Positions 7,201-7,323 of a DNA stretch of 7,323 nt are shown here, in pieces. The stretch is taken from contig JAAEOP010000243.1 in NCBI GenBank assembly GCA_024223125.1, positions 1 through 7,323 on the forward strand, written 5' to 3'. Under the pieces are notes generated by a model. That model had not been told where the DNA came from, did no database searches, and worked only from the letters and a program-made list of their open reading frames with translations. The translations under genes were made by a program, and so were the position numbers. Each line of letters opens with the position of its first letter. The stretch's first letter is position 1. This DNA comes from Chloroflexota bacterium (GTDB lineage: Bacteria > Chloroflexota > Anaerolineae > Promineifilales > Promineifilaceae).

Positions 7201-7323
7201 CGCTTCCTGGGACAAAACTCAAGCTCAATTACCGGTTGTGTATACGGCCGTCACAGACGTAGCAGTTATTTCGGAAGGCGGCCGTTTTCTCATTGCTCTC
7301 GGTTCGGCCGGCATCCTCGATGC
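4271..7323 (+). CDS. Transmembrane nSTAND1-type NTPase with internal EAD-like domain, HEAT repeats and BNR propeller (3' truncated)
   Basis: The frame is open for at least 1017 codons, with no stop before the window end. STAND NTPases are signal-driven ATPase switches used in bacterial signalling and immunity. Order: 1-70, polar helical N-terminus. 72-90, nSTAND1 entry motif (PYKGLLAY to YFGRE). Walker A AESGAGKTS at 111-119, where the usual first Gly is Ala111. About 161-260, an insert whose 191-246 segment (FNLDELRGLAFDLNI to RLRP) resembles an effector-associated domain. Walker B ILLDQFEEFF at 285-294. Sensor-like LSLRTE at 325-330. 424-522, winged-helix-like region ending ELTHDYLAEKI. About 605-722, four HEAT-like repeats. 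About 784-804, one transmembrane helix after a basic stretch, so the N-terminus should be cytoplasmic. About 815 onward, beta-propeller blades with Asp-box motifs at 850-857 (SLDGGLSW), 933-940 (TQNGGVEW) and 973-980 (SENDGASW). The ATG at 4271 has only a weak ribosome site (AAAGG, 14 bases away). It could be co-transcribed with the ABC gene. The ligand and effector partner are unknown. Confidence 0.85.
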   Translation, partial: MSGTTSSTLPTPEPAHLLSSLEKISQHTQAVAETAAEAKAYDKQNLAAGITRVAVGYRRQVEEMGNERRSRPYKGLLAYRFRDGLNYFGRERALKKLLDRLDEDKLTVLHAESGAGKTSLLQAGLMPQLLNRGDLPLYLRPYNQNPTPAIKRLILPNLRAQTIFSAGIEQSNQSDAERLVQNELNTILAEGFNLDELRGLAFDLNIDYEEIPGETRSRKILELITYMIRRGRAEELLQVCYRLRPNLSTPAGSEAGMAAKLSIAPLKEFLYQVSGVLGDGVVITILLDQFEEFFTELNEFEQIIFVRELAACLKDENLPVRWVLSLRTEQFGRLANFRPHIRNPFANELRLNRLTRAEARQIADRPLENMDVEFEPGLVTAVLDDLMDGEEIAPPQLQLVYSALYEQLPDGETIILKKLYDAAGGTAGILQNHLDNVLNQYFEPPQRPIAIEVLGALVTSDVRRIIRTKAELAAELTRQNLSELELEAILEQLLEGRLLRVAGEEIGETAYELTHDYLAEKIELTPEAKARKAAQELLQRELLNWKQYHTLMRPQTLQAVSAQREMMPLAEAAHELLVRSALAADVDCAAWLSFVAPKLARRTLLDSLTDDNPQIRLRGIHYVADFWNEDMETAVIKIAANDENAAVRQAGLTALAVKAPAEACQLLTSMLESPDPTRRAKAVRQIEPYLDDAICQRLYRLVIEDDVEPVWQAALTMLAAHAAAPYRRNWRPLKQTPFAKRARLYSYLQTLAVSLPATIRWRFRVAQWVSNIKSEWASKTIRAYTISLLGGGLIVLCGALFWFSAVETGWRIEDSITAVTSNGPRTLALDSQDETILYASDQTPGGLFVSLDGGLSWQLEPNNLWAEEIVKSVAVGAGTVYVLTADSVYIRAGKDRFREMTPDTSANLIDVTMDPVEPDVAFVGTAGDGLWRTQNGGVEWQRVGATDLGSVVTAVSSNGVFVVTITDKGVWWSENDGASWDKTQAQLPVVYTAVTDVAVISEGGRFLIALGSAGILD

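Larger units (their letters stand above)
191..7311. repeat. Dispersed iterated palindrome CGGCCG / ACGGCCGT
   Basis: By hand count CGGCCG occurs 38 times. About two are expected for a random balanced sequence of this length. The octamer ACGGCCGT occurs 14 times (starting at 832, 1279, 1772, 1971, 2648, 2805, 4116, 4480, 4687, 5408, 6167, 6719, 7127 and 7244), and GCGGCCGT or its complement ten times. Copies lie in all four main genes and one in intergenic DNA. In codons they read mostly as (A/T)-A-x (26), but also as R-P (7) and G-R (4). The use of three phases shows the signal is in the DNA and not the protein. The pattern resembles HIP1 of cyanobacteria in behaviour. Confidence 0.85.

Noticed and set aside
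6833..7228. 131-codon minus-strand ORF and two overlapping minus-strand ORFs at the 3' end
   Set aside because: They lie opposite the propeller blades of the STAND gene, whose plus-strand frame shows clear Asp-box repeats. The minus translations show no recognisable fold or composition of a real protein.

Overview
The window looks like chromosomal DNA of a Chloroflexota (Anaerolineae-like) bacterium. This is inferred from the gene types: an nSTAND1-type NTPase joined to a propeller, an ABC half-transporter with an LSAGE signature, and a DUF4349 protein with a Pro/Thr linker. No rRNA or other marker gene confirms it. Coding density is high. No tRNA, rRNA, CRISPR array or transposase gene is visible.

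Layout: (1) 1-28, a 7-bp GATTACG tandem repeat at the window edge. (2) 44-850 (+), an exported, membrane-anchored DUF4349 protein. (3) 877-910, a strong hairpin between convergent genes. (4) 917-1921 (-), a GDP-mannose 4,6-dehydratase-like sugar-nucleotide enzyme. (5) 1922-2440, a 519-bp intergenic region with two hairpins and a 95-bp MITE-like element that has terminal inverted repeats and a perfect 8-bp target duplication. The element lies inside a small possible leader ORF. (6) 2441-4219 (+), an ABC exporter half-transporter. (7) 4271 to the window end (+), a very large STAND NTPase open for at least 1017 codons with no stop, so it is cut by the window edge.

The STAND protein is the most interesting gene. 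From N to C terminus it has an nSTAND1-type P-loop NTPase, a winged-helix-like region, HEAT-like helical repeats, one transmembrane helix, and BNR/Asp-box beta-propeller blades predicted to lie outside the membrane. A segment resembling an effector-associated (death-like adaptor) domain sits inside the NTPase core, between Walker A and Walker B. This suggests a membrane-spanning signalling or defence ATPase with an outside sensor and an inside adaptor-recruiting module.

A second, window-wide signal is the palindrome CGGCCG. It occurs 38 times, 14 of them as the 8-bp palindrome ACGGCCGT, in every gene, on both strands and in all three codon phases. It resembles the HIP1 iterated palindrome of cyanobacteria but has a different core.

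The genes do not form one obvious pathway. The dehydratase and the DUF4349 gene are convergent. The ABC transporter and STAND gene are co-directional, 51 bp apart, and may be co-transcribed.
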